DNA from: Bradyrhizobium xenonodulans
GTDB lineage: Bacteria; Pseudomonadota; Alphaproteobacteria; Rhizobiales; Xanthobacteraceae
Direction of reading: 5' to 3'
DNA length: 64,000 bases
Assembly: GCF_027594865.1 (NCBI RefSeq)
Contig: NZ_CP089391.1
Coordinates: forward strand, 1,580,501-1,644,500
Shown one piece after another: positions 39,419 to 47,461 of this stretch (the stretch's first letter is position 1; every line of letters starts with the position of its first letter). The notes under the pieces are model-generated. The model saw only the letters and a list, made by a program, of their open reading frames with translations. It was not told the DNA's origin and searched no databases. A program made the translations under genes and the position numbers.

Positions 39419-39488
39419 AAAGCCGCCAAGCGAACCCATGTCGCTCGACGGCTTTGCTTGGGTGGGGCCGGGCCTTGGCGAAGCCCGG
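39419..39488 (-). terminator. twin hairpins, copy B
   Basis: Counterparts of 31001-31066: hairpin one has 14-base arms at 39419-39432 and 39442-39455, hairpin two has 6-base arms at 39468-39473 and 39483-39488. They are kept although the rfbB upstream is dead, which favours a role for the downstream gene. Confidence 0.55.
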
Positions 39489-39599
39489 TGCAGAGATGGT
39501 TATGCGATCGGTGAGACTTCGCAACAAACAACGCGGATTAAGCTAACCGCTCAACCTTACCGGGATAAAATCGGTGCGTCGCGCTCCGTATAACCACGG

Positions 39600-40462
39600 A
39601 TCTCGTCGGCCGAGGCCGATCCGTGTGTGGCGGTAGCCGCGTTCGAGGATGTCTTGCCACCACTCGCGTTGTCGCAGGTCTTCGCCAGTCCGCTCTCGAA
39701 ATTCTCGCGCGGCCGCCACCCGAGCTCGCGTTCGGCCTTGCCGGGGTCCATTGCGTAGCGAAGGGCGGGGCCGGGCAGATCGGCCACGAAGCTGATCAGG
39801 TCGCGGCGCGGGCCGGGCTCGGCGAGACCTTTATCGGGCAGATCGCAGATGCGCTTCACCACGTCGACATTAGTACGTGCGCAGCGCGTGCCGATGTTGT
39901 CGTCCCCCGGACGATAGCTCGCTATCGCCCTTCGGGACGCTCCGCTCGATATCAAGTCACTATCTTCCGCGTCGCCGACTCTGCCGTGCTCGAGCACCCG
40001 TGTCAGCGCATTCGCGTGGTCGGTGACATAGAGCCCGTCGCGAACGTTGCCGCCGTCGCCATAGACCGGCAGCGGTTCTTTGGCCAGTCCACGGATGATC
40101 ATGAGTGGGATCAGCTTCTCGGGAAAATGATACGGCCCGTAATTGTTTGAGCAATTAATTACCATCGCGGGAAAGTGCAGATCTCCGCCAATCGCGAACG
40201 AGGTGATCGGACGCGGTCTTGCTCGCCGAACAGGGCGAGTTCGGCGCATGGGCCGTCTCTTCGCTGGACAGCCCGCTCGTGCCGAGCGATCCAAACACCT
40301 CGTCGGTTGAGATGTGCAGGATGTGGAATCGTTGGCGCCTTTCCGGCGTCGGCGTCCGCCAGGGGCGCAGCGCGTCCTGAAGGGATGCCCCCACATTGTC
40401 TGGATGAACTCCGCCGGGCCGCTGCTCTCGCCGATGGAATGCCTGCCACGTGATATAAGCAT
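39600..40462 (-). pseudogene. rfbB: decayed rfbB, copy B
   Basis: Fragments of dTDP-glucose dehydratase appear in two or three frames: [14 protein letters not shown], then [20 protein letters not shown], then [17 protein letters not shown]. The NAD-binding N-terminus (~90 codons) is missing, the YSASK site is damaged (SPCSASK), and about 66 bases are inserted near 39901-39966. It cannot make an active enzyme. Confidence 0.9.
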
Positions 40463-40539
40463 GACTCAGCGCGTGGAAGCCGGTTCTGGCCCCGGCAGTC
40501 ATAGTCATTATGAAAGACTATGTAGACGGCACGATCGTA

Positions 40540-40935
40540 ATGACCCGGACGAACGCCCATTTCATCGCAATCGTCGCGCTGGTCGTGGCGGTCCATACAT
40601 GGCCGGCGCCAGGCCGCGCCGGCGACGAGATGTCGACCGCGGAGGAGCCGGCGAACGACATCGCTCTTTCTCCCGACAGTCTAATTCCTCGCGAGGATTG
40701 GAAGCGTAGGGTCGACGATGCACGCAATCGCGCCGAGCAGGTGCGACGGTTCAACGCCCCGCGGCGCATGGTCCAGCCAGATCCGCCAGAGAAAATAGCC
40801 ACCCAGCGCGCGCTGAGCGACGACACGTTGCAGCCAGAGGATATCGTCTCGACCGACAAGGGGTTCTTGCTGTTTCGCGGTAGGGCCGGCGCCGATGGAC
40901 AGAATGCGGATTTTGTGCCGATAGCTCCGCGCTAG
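40540..40935 (+). CDS. exported small protein, copy B
   Basis: The product has 131 residues from the ATG at 40540 (an upstream ATG at 40510 is possible), with a signal-like helix (AHFIAIVALVVAVHTW) and PGRAGDE. It shares SPDSLIPREDWKRRVDDAR, IATQRALSDDTLQPEDIVST and DKGFLLFRG with the copy A protein at 33303. The frame is intact. Confidence 0.72.
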   Translation: MTRTNAHFIAIVALVVAVHTWPAPGRAGDEMSTAEEPANDIALSPDSLIPREDWKRRVDDARNRAEQVRRFNAPRRMVQPDPPEKIATQRALSDDTLQPEDIVSTDKGFLLFRGRAGADGQNADFVPIAPR

Positions 40936-41168
40936 CTTACTTGCACGACATTTCTTTCTCCGTCGCGCTCACGCCTTAAAAAATCAACCGCGGTCGATAC
41001 GAATTGAGTCGTCGCACGCGAAATTTTCATCGTCGCAACGATCTTGATCGAGAATTGTTCCAACCATGACGCGTGCAGCAGCATCGCTGCGGTGAACTGT
41101 TTCTCGATGATCGCCCTTCGCTTCTCTTACGATGATGCGCGTCACGAGATCGTCGAATTCATTCGGCT

Positions 41169-41357
41169 ATGATCGCGCAAACGAACAACGCGAATTCGCA
41201 GATGCTTCAAAAAGCCTGGGCGGCAGCGCCTTTCACCAAAATTCGAGAACGGGCGTTCGAAGGCGCGTTCTTCAGCGTGGCGTTGATCGCGATGGCAGGC
41301 TGGGTCTATTTCATAACGCTGTTGCTGGTGAGATTGGCCCTATGGTTCCTTGGTTGA
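41169..41357 (+). CDS. one-helix membrane protein, copy B
   Basis: The product has 62 residues. PFTKIRERAFEGAFFSVALI and AGWVYFITLLLVRLALWFLG match the protein at 33926 almost residue for residue. The 233 bases upstream hold a conserved block directly before the start codon and nothing else recognised. Confidence 0.72.
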   Translation: MIAQTNNANSQMLQKAWAAAPFTKIRERAFEGAFFSVALIAMAGWVYFITLLLVRLALWFLG

Positions 41358-41514
41358 CCGCAGGCGAATGATCGATCCTCTAGCAGATTGCTGCCCAAGA
41401 GTTCTCGCGCCTGACAACGAAATCAGCAGCTTTCATCATCATGTCGACACAACTGCACGATGAGACTGCTGCGTCTGGGAGAAGGAAGCGTTCCGCAAAT
41501 GGAAAGATCTCCCA

Positions 41515-41646
41515 ATGATGCCAGTCGTGATCGTGATCTTGGCTACGCCGCGCGCGTGGCGATCGCGCAAGCGCAAGCACATGCGCCAACTCTGCGCACC
41601 CTATGGTTCCTCCACATCTCGCTCAGTCGCGCGGCGCGCATTCTGA
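41515..41646 (+). CDS. shortened small protein, copy B of the 34283 gene
   Basis: The frame encodes 43 residues (MMPVVIVILATPRAWRSRKR...ending ARRAF). The start (VVIVIL) and basic middle and end match the copy A protein, but about a dozen residues of the membrane helix are gone. It is probably a decaying copy, though the frame is still open. Confidence 0.45.
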   Translation: MMPVVIVILATPRAWRSRKRKHMRQLCAPYGSSTSRSVARRAF

Positions 41647-41979
41647 AGGTATACAACCAAAAGGAGGTTAAGTTGTGGAAGATGCTGGATGTCTATGGAG
41701 CGAGTGGATGGTGGGTATCTTGAGCATGACCCAGGTAACCATGTCCGGTTAGGTTAAATCGCAGCCGCCGTTGTCTGCCGGGTTGGTGGTGGTTAGGTTG
41801 CGCACGGTTTTTGCAGGCCATTGATTGCCACCGTGTGCTGTTTAGTTGGGATTTGAGTTGATGATCTGGCTCGTTGGGTTGCTCGTACCGGTTACGGGTC
41901 GTACCGCTGTTCGTCTGGATCTATGGCCGCTGCCTCGGCGCGTTCAGCGGTCCCGAGATCTCAGGAGAGGCAGCGCGCC
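41647..41979. other. intergenic stretch in copy B
   Basis: About 330 bases without a supported gene. A short block around 41740-41760 (GTAACCATG...GGTTAGGTTAAATCG) is shared with copy A near 34562-34588, suggesting a conserved control element. The rest shows no structure I can name. Confidence 0.5.
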
Positions 41980-42258
41980 ATGACTGACCTCAAAAATAAC
42001 GCTCCGCGGCGATATTTCGTTGATGCGGGCGGGCAGCGCGTTTTGATAGGGCTGTCGCTTGAAGAGACCTTCGAATTCGAACGGCTGGATAGCCAATCGG
42101 TCGCCAATCTGGAAGAGGTCGTACGCGACGGAGGCGTCCTGTGGCCCGTTACGGGTGTGCAGCGTTGGCAAGAACTATACGCCAAGCACGAAGGCGCCTG
42201 GAAGACGTGGATAGCCCAAAACCGCGGTGAGCGGCCCGCAGGCTTTAGCCTTTATTGA
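41980..42258 (+). CDS. conserved small cytoplasmic protein NNAPRRYFVD, copy B
   Basis: The product has 92 residues from the ATG at 41980 (AGGAGAGG upstream). KNNAPRRYFVDAGGQRVLIG, LEETFEFERLDS and QRWQELYAKHEGAWK match the copy A protein at 34712. The frame is intact. Confidence 0.75.
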   Translation: MTDLKNNAPRRYFVDAGGQRVLIGLSLEETFEFERLDSQSVANLEEVVRDGGVLWPVTGVQRWQELYAKHEGAWKTWIAQNRGERPAGFSLY

Positions 42259-42307
42259 CCATCCCTGACCCATTTTCTGTCTGGCGCTTCAACCAGAAAA
42301 TGCACGT

Positions 42308-42728
42308 ATGTTCCAGCTGTTCCTGCGGGCCCGGACCAACAATTTCCTCAGAGACTGCATCAGGGGGGAGTCGGGGTTCCGCGCCCGAGCGCGACGCCCA
42401 AACCGATCAGTCCCGGATTGAAGCCATCATGATCGCGATTGAAGATGCCCTGCGCGCGGCCGAGCGGGAGCAATCGGGCCTGAACCGGCGGGTCGAGGAC
42501 GTGCTGGCACGGGCGGCCGTGACGCTTGGCAATGGCGATGACGAATATCTGGAGCGTGAGGCCCTAGATAATCATCATCAGGACCTGTTTGATACGGAAA
42601 TCCAAAATGGCCAGCGCCGTCTGAAGGAGCTGGATTCTTCCATTGCTCACTACAAATTCATGAAAGCGGCTGTGTTGTCCCGGTTTCCCGATTGCAGGCC
42701 TGAGCCGGGGGAAAGCCGCCAAGCTTGA
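42308..42728 (+). pseudogene. charged helical protein gene with 8-bp deletion, copy B
   Basis: The frame from the ATG at 42308 reads MFQLFLRARTNNFLRDCIRG as in copy A, but after GFRARA it shifts and stops within ~12 codons. The rest (PERDAQTDQSRIEAIMIAIE, EYLEREALDNHHQDLFDTEI) continues in another frame. Copy A has an 8-base unit flanked by CGCCCG repeats that is missing here near 42384. An internal restart at the ATG at 42429 could still yield a 99-residue product. Confidence 0.8.
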
Positions 42729-42745
42729 CGGTCATAGGACGCGAC

Positions 42746-42856
42746 CTAGGACTCGTCGCTCCACTGCATCAGGCAGTGTCGCAGCAAAATGTAACTGCTG
42801 AATGTAACGGTCGTGCATACCACAAACGCGCACGACAGCACTTGGACCGCATACAT
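42746..42856 (-). CDS. 36-residue membrane protein
   Basis: From the ATG at 42856 (GAGGTG upstream at ideal spacing) the minus strand encodes MYAVQVLSCAFVVCTTVTFS then SYILLRHCLMQWSDES, one membrane helix with four cysteines in all. A 17-base perfect palindrome (42867-42883) overlaps the Shine-Dalgarno. No family is known. Confidence 0.5.
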   Translation of the reverse strand: MYAVQVLSCAFVVCTTVTFSSYILLRHCLMQWSDES

Positions 42857-42939
42857 CAAAAATCACCTCGTTCGACGAACGAGATTACGCGATGACGTTT
42901 AAGTGGACCCTAACGGCGGTTGCTAAGTCGGCGACCAGA

Positions 42940-43260
42940 CTAGTAAGCTAGGACCGGTTGGGGGTCCAACGGGTTTACATAACGCACATACGTTCGCGCC
43001 GACCCGTAATAGTAACTAGGCTCATCCCTCGTACGGGGATCGAATGTATAGGGATAGGCCTGTTGAAGCGACTTGTGCCGAACCTGGACTACGGTCGGAC
43101 ATCCGCAGCGTGGGCCGCAATACGGATTTGGGCCCCGGTCTATGTAAGGGACACGCGTTGCATGCTTTACCACCGGGATCGCGTAGTCAGCAGCATATGA
43201 CGGGGTCACCCACGTCGATAAGCACCAGATGAGCGCAACGAATCCGAAAATTGATCGCAT
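42940..43260 (-). CDS. exported protein with RTYVRYVNP tail, intact copy B
   Basis: The product has 106 residues from the ATG at 43260 (GGGGGA upstream). A signal peptide (SIFGFVALIWCLSTWVTPSY-AAD) is followed by a Cys-containing region (NPYCGPRCGCP, three Cys) and a Tyr/Pro-rich end (SYYYGSARTYVRYVNP). Copy A retains only the C-terminal half at 35611. Function is unknown. Confidence 0.72.
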   Translation of the reverse strand: MRSIFGFVALIWCLSTWVTPSYAADYAIPVVKHATRVPYIDRGPNPYCGPRCGCPTVVQVRHKSLQQAYPYTFDPRTRDEPSYYYGSARTYVRYVNPLDPQPVLAY

Positions 43261-43377
43261 TGTAGGGTCCCCCAACTGGAGTCAATCTTAGACGTTCCGC
43301 GAGGAACGGGCAATATCCCCAAGAGCCAGCTGTGGCGTGACCCGCTCCGAGACAGCCGCAGGGCTTGCCGGACCCAA

Positions 43378-44040
43378 CTAGCCGCTTAACGTCCTGAGAC
43401 GTGCGGGATCGATGGTCCGGATTGCACCCTCCAAGAACTCTTTGCCCCGGCCTGAGGCTTGACGGTAGGCTGACACTAGGGCCGGCGCCTGATCCGGCTG
43501 TCGCGTCAACATGAGACGGACATCACCCTGGGCCAAGTCCCTCAGATCTGGGCTGGCAAGGGCATCAAATTGGGTGACGGTAGCAAGTCTTAGAGGCATC
43601 AGTCGTGCGTCGTTCGGCGCAGTGAGGTAGCTCATTTTCAATGATTCGATCGCTGCAGGGCCGTCAGGGTCCTGCCGGGCCTCCAGCACTGCCGATGCTA
43701 GCCACAATTCGGCATCATAGGGTGCCAAGGAAAGAGCGTGCTTAAGATGCGAACGGGCAAGTTCGCTATTTGCTCGGATCCCGTGATCGACTCGAGCCTG
43801 CTGGATCGCCTTTAGCGCCAGAACCAGCGCCTGGCTGCCTTCAAGATCGGAGCGCAACGGTGAGATCGTTCCGATCCATTCGACTGGTGCGTTCGAGTTG
43901 AGATTGGCCTTAGTTGGATCCTTTGGGAAATCCGGCCGATTCAAGGCCGTCATTTCCGCGGCTCCTGATGCGATCCCGAAACAGCCGACCGCTGCCGCAA
44001 GGCCTAACATTAGCACGCGAACTCTGGTTTTTGAACTCAT
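43378..44040 (-). CDS. exported helical-repeat protein of the polysaccharide locus
   Basis: The product has 220 residues from the ATG at 44040 (GGAGGTTTG upstream). A signal peptide (VLMLGLAAAVGCFGIASG) precedes a helical region with TPR-like pattern (SHLKHALSLAPYDAELWLAS, LKMSYLTAPNDARLMPLRLA). The same pattern (MSYRLAPYEGW, ALRSP) is in the protein at 51433, so the two are likely paralogues. The TPR assignment is by pattern only. Confidence 0.7.
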   Translation of the reverse strand: MSSKTRVRVLMLGLAAAVGCFGIASGAAEMTALNRPDFPKDPTKANLNSNAPVEWIGTISPLRSDLEGSQALVLALKAIQQARVDHGIRANSELARSHLKHALSLAPYDAELWLASAVLEARQDPDGPAAIESLKMSYLTAPNDARLMPLRLATVTQFDALASPDLRDLAQGDVRLMLTRQPDQAPALVSAYRQASGRGKEFLEGAIRTIDPARLRTLSG

Positions 44041-44077
44041 CAAACCTCCAACGAGAAAACGGTATGCCACGCGTCAA

Positions 44078-44857
44078 CTAGAGTGCGAGCATACTGTCGT
44101 CCTGAAGCGTTAAAAGCGTTAGATTGCCCGTCGCATATGCACCAGTATCGATGTTTACCCGGTTGCGTCGTATGTCTGGCTGCTGGACGGGGGTGTGGCC
44201 ATGGACGATGTATTTTCCGAAGTTCATATTGCTCTCGAGAAATTCTTCGCGGATCCAGAGCATGTCCTGCTCTTGTTGTCTTGCCAAGGGGATGCCAGGC
44301 CTGACACCCGCATGCACGAAAAAGAAATCGCCGCATACGAAGCGCGCGCGCAGGCTGCTCAAAAAATACAGCTGACGGGACGGAATTGCTTGCGACAATT
44401 GCCGAATGAGTTCGTCTTGTTCAGCCCGATCGGGATTGAGAGAGGGTCTAAGTCCATACGACGTCAAGGTTTGGAGCCCGCCATATTGTTTCCAGTTCTG
44501 CAGCTGCGAGGGGGCGTTCAGGACGTCCAAAAGAAAGGCCTCATGATTGCCCTTCAAGAAGACTGATTCATGCTTCATGCCCCGTTCCATTAGCAGTTCG
44601 ATGGTTCGATTCGAGTCAGGCCCTCGATCGATGTAATCTCCAAGGAAAACGTGGATTGCGCGCCTCGAACCTATCGTGGTGAGATCGCGGTCGATTACGG
44701 TGAACATTTGCTGAAGAAGATCGGCGCATCCATGAATGTCGCTTATCGCATAGATGCGAATGCCCTCCGGCAGAATCGGCTTTCGCGTCTTATTTCTCGA
44801 TCTCGACAATCTCATCATCTGCCGAACTTGGCGGCCTTTTCGGTCTTCCGGCGTCAA
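44078..44857 (-). CDS. metallophosphatase (PrpA-like Ser/Thr phosphatase family)
   Basis: The product has 259 residues. The binuclear metal motifs are in order: ISDIHG (~39-43, family usually GDIHG), FLGDYIDRGPDS, LKGNHEAFLL, VHAGVRPG and VHGHTP. This defines the PPP-type phosphoesterase family. In a locus with a tyrosine kinase it may be a phosphoprotein phosphatase, but BY-kinases are normally opposed by unrelated families, so this is only inference. It ends 37 bases before the 43378 gene starts. Confidence 0.9.
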   Translation of the reverse strand: MTPEDRKGRQVRQMMRLSRSRNKTRKPILPEGIRIYAISDIHGCADLLQQMFTVIDRDLTTIGSRRAIHVFLGDYIDRGPDSNRTIELLMERGMKHESVFLKGNHEAFLLDVLNAPSQLQNWKQYGGLQTLTSYGLRPSLNPDRAEQDELIRQLSQAIPSRQLYFLSSLRARFVCGDFFFVHAGVRPGIPLARQQEQDMLWIREEFLESNMNFGKYIVHGHTPVQQPDIRRNRVNIDTGAYATGNLTLLTLQDDSMLAL

Positions 44858-45004
44858 TCGCTTGAATAATTGAGTTCAGCGCTCATGGTAAACAGAATCG
44901 CAAATTCCTGCTTGGCTTTTGAGTCCATTTAGCGGGCGAAATGCCGCAGAATTTCAAACTCTTGAGGGTAGCTTCCTAGCCAATAAGCATGCCGGGAGCA
45001 ACCA

Positions 45005-45613
45005 ATGCGTAAAATCACAACTTTGGCCCTGGGGGTTATCGCCGCCGGTCTCATTTGGTTCGAGCCGGTCCATGCGGGACTTCTGGGAATGCCGATGGGG
45101 CTTCAATCCGCAATCCAGCGAATTAAGCTCGAGACCCCTACCCTTCCGCCAATGGCATATACGCAATTCTGCCTGCGGTATCGGGACGAGTGCCGCACAC
45201 GGCCGATGTTTCGGGGCGGGCCCGTTCGGCTGACCGAGGAGCGATGGGGGGATCTGAAGCAAGTCAATCAGATGGTTAACCGGGAGATCGCCCCGGAGCG
45301 AAATGAGCTCGGCTTGGCCGGCGAGCAATGGGTGATCAATCCTGCGCATGGCGATTGCAACGACTATGCGGTCAGCAAGCGGCATGAATTGCTGGCGCGT
45401 GGCTGGCCGGCGCGGGCCCTACTGTTGAGCGAGGTTGTCGTCAATTCCGGCGAGCATCACCTCATTCTCGTTGTCCGCACCACGAGTGGAGATTTGGTGC
45501 TCGATAATATGTCCTCGCAGATCAAGCCGTGGTCACGCGTCCCGTATCGTTGGGTACGCATGCAGATGCCCAACTCAAAGCTTTGGACGACGATCGTAAG
45601 CAGCAGGGTCTAG
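45005..45613 (+). CDS. BTLCP-type transglutaminase-like cysteine proteinase
   Basis: The product has 202 residues with a signal peptide (KITTLALGVIAAGLIWFEPV-HAG). The catalytic triad of the bacterial transglutaminase-like cysteine proteinase family is visible as Cys118 (HGDCNDYAVSKRHEL), His151 or His152 (SGEHHLILVV) and Asp167 (DLVLDNM). The family often accompanies secretion and polysaccharide genes. It converges with the Wzy-like gene, six bases between stops. The substrate is unknown. Confidence 0.9.
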   Translation: MRKITTLALGVIAAGLIWFEPVHAGLLGMPMGLQSAIQRIKLETPTLPPMAYTQFCLRYRDECRTRPMFRGGPVRLTEERWGDLKQVNQMVNREIAPERNELGLAGEQWVINPAHGDCNDYAVSKRHELLARGWPARALLLSEVVVNSGEHHLILVVRTTSGDLVLDNMSSQIKPWSRVPYRWVRMQMPNSKLWTTIVSSRV

Positions 45614-45619
45614 GTTGCC

Positions 45620-46927
45620 TCAGATTGAGCTGGTTCGTCCTGTGCTTTGCGCAAGGCCTAGGCCGATCGCCGCGGCAAGCATGATTTGGGCCGTCGGGTT
45701 CAGCAGGCTTCCGTCGACAAAGCTGCCGCAAAGGACGACAACCACGATGGCGGCCGTTGCGGACGCGAAGAACGAGTCTCGTCCGCGTCCGACGGCGCCA
45801 CGCAAGGCGAATAAGAAAAGCTGAAGCGTAAACCCTGCAAGAACTGGGATGGCCACGCGTCCCCATTCGATGGCAACCAAAGCTGCCGTCGAAGGAGCGG
45901 CAAGCGCGCTACCAACACCATAATCTTGATAAATCCGCGCGAGCCGCGCGAACGTACCGACGCCGCTTCCAGTCCAGGAGCTGTCGGACAAGGCGCGCCG
46001 CGCCACGGCGAGAGATGCTTGATCGTCGGATATAACAAAGCTCAGGAGATCGACGAGAGGAGTGGATCGTGCCAGGGATAGAGTTGCCACGGCCGTCATT
46101 GCGATCAGGACTGCTGCCAAGATTGCCGATGGCCAGGGCCGGAATCCGAGGCGGCGGGCGGTTGCAACGAAAAGCATGATTGCAAACCCAAATCCGGTCA
46201 GCCCAAGCAGCACCCGCTGTCCCAGCGCGGCTAAGGAAGCAAGGGAAACAACGATTCCCGTGACGCCGAGAGCAATGCGAAACAGCAGCGGAGTGCTCAG
46301 AGGGCGGATGGCGCCGGCGCGGCTTGAATGTCGCTCCATTGCCATGGCAATCGTTGCACTGTTTCCGAGTGCCGCAATGACGGCAGCCACAGCAAAGGAA
46401 TGGCTATTTGATCTGCCGATGTCCGGCAGGGCTGTCGCGAGGAACTCGATTTGACCAGCCAAGCTCTCAAGCGCAATGAAAGTCGCCGCGCCCGTCAGTG
46501 TAAGCAGAAGGACTTCTGCCCTGTTTCGATCTCTGGCGAGCAGGATCGTCGAGATGATCAGTGATAACACGGCCAAATACCACGTCAGGCTGCGCAAGGT
46601 ACTTCCCGGATCGATGCTGATTCGGCTGGCCAAAGAAGGGTCATTTAGTGCGACCGCGGCGGTGGGCCAGATTGGACTGGTGAGCGATTCAATCGGCAGC
46701 GGAACAATCTGAATCATCATCCAGGCAATGGGGAAGAGCGCTGCCCAAGCAAATCTGCGGAACGTCGCAGCGGCAATGATATCCGCCGGGCTCGCCGCGG
46801 TGGCGACGGATGCCAGCATGATCGCGGTGAGCAAATACAGGGCATGCTGGGCGAAGATATAACTAATGAATAGTGCGGCTGGAGTTGCGACTAACAGCGC
46901 GATCAGAAGGGAAAAGGCGATCGACAA
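45620..46927 (-). CDS. Wzy/O-antigen-ligase-like membrane protein, first copy
   Basis: The product has 435 residues with at least ten predicted membrane helices. The GSGVGTFARLARIYQDYGV segment resembles the periplasmic loop of O-antigen ligases and Wzy polymerases (compare WLGSGLGTFKWIFPAYRSG in the protein at 55481), but the usual His-rich loop is weak here. Translation would start at a TTG (46927), so the true start is unsure. It may polymerise or ligate the exopolysaccharide repeat. Confidence 0.7.
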   Translation of the reverse strand: MSIAFSLLIALLVATPAALFISYIFAQHALYLLTAIMLASVATAASPADIIAAATFRRFAWAALFPIAWMMIQIVPLPIESLTSPIWPTAAVALNDPSLASRISIDPGSTLRSLTWYLAVLSLIISTILLARDRNRAEVLLLTLTGAATFIALESLAGQIEFLATALPDIGRSNSHSFAVAAVIAALGNSATIAMAMERHSSRAGAIRPLSTPLLFRIALGVTGIVVSLASLAALGQRVLLGLTGFGFAIMLFVATARRLGFRPWPSAILAAVLIAMTAVATLSLARSTPLVDLLSFVISDDQASLAVARRALSDSSWTGSGVGTFARLARIYQDYGVGSALAAPSTAALVAIEWGRVAIPVLAGFTLQLFLFALRGAVGRGRDSFFASATAAIVVVVLCGSFVDGSLLNPTAQIMLAAAIGLGLAQSTGRTSSI

Positions 46928-47072
46928 TTGAAGACTTCAAATGGTGAGGGGGCGAGCGGCGACGATCCGCAGATTGATTTACTATCGCATGTGTCGTCAG
47001 CACCGCCAAATACCTTTTGCCGGCTTTTTGAGCCCGTCGGTTGCATCTGAAAACGCAAAACCTGCAGGTCGT

Positions 47073-47387
47073 TTACCCTCTGGAGTGGTCGCCTGACGTT
47101 CGCCTATAGAGCGCGGCAACGGCCGCCTTGCGGGAAAACGTTTGCTTCCCCGAATTACGGGCCAGCAATGTGGTCTGTGCCAACAGGCCGAAGGCATAAC
47201 CGGTTTGCGGGACGAATCCCATCAGAAACCCATATCCGCACGCGACAACCAGTCCTGCACCCGCCGATAGTTGGGTCAGGAACGTGACAACGACCACGAT
47301 CAGGCTGAAAGGCACCAGAATCCACACGCGAAAGCGCCAAGCCAGCACCGCGCCGGCGAGAAATAGGAAGATGGCAACCGGGGTCAT
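47073..47387 (-). CDS. small membrane protein
   Basis: The product has 104 residues from the ATG at 47387. Two or three closely spaced membrane helices (TPVAIFLFLAGAVLAW, ILVPFSLIVVVVTFLTQLSA, VVACGYGFLMGFVPQTGYAF) are followed by a short basic cytoplasmic tail. No family is recognised. It lies between the Wzy-like gene and an exported protein gene, all on the minus strand. Confidence 0.65.
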   Translation of the reverse strand: MTPVAIFLFLAGAVLAWRFRVWILVPFSLIVVVVTFLTQLSAGAGLVVACGYGFLMGFVPQTGYAFGLLAQTTLLARNSGKQTFSRKAAVAALYRRTSGDHSRG

Positions 47388-47461
47388 TATCTGTCTCCGG
47401 CGCCACCTTTCCACCTACTTTCCTAAGGAACCGTCAACTGGTTCCCGAGCAAGTCGGCTCC

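Larger units (their letters stand above)
36530..43260. repeat. segmental duplication, copy B
   Basis: Partner of 29538-35800 in direct orientation. Relative to copy A it lacks rfbA and the first ~90 codons of rfbB. It contains extra genes at 36986, 37832, 38624 and 42746, and carries frameshifts in the MPQIWMT gene, rfbB and the charged helical gene. It alone keeps the intact form of the exported protein at 42940. Confidence 0.85.

Noticed and set aside
44078..44857. Assignment as the cognate phosphatase of the tyrosine kinase
   Set aside because: The PPP-type metallophosphatase family differs from the low-molecular-weight and PHP-type phosphatases that normally oppose BY-kinases; position alone is not enough.
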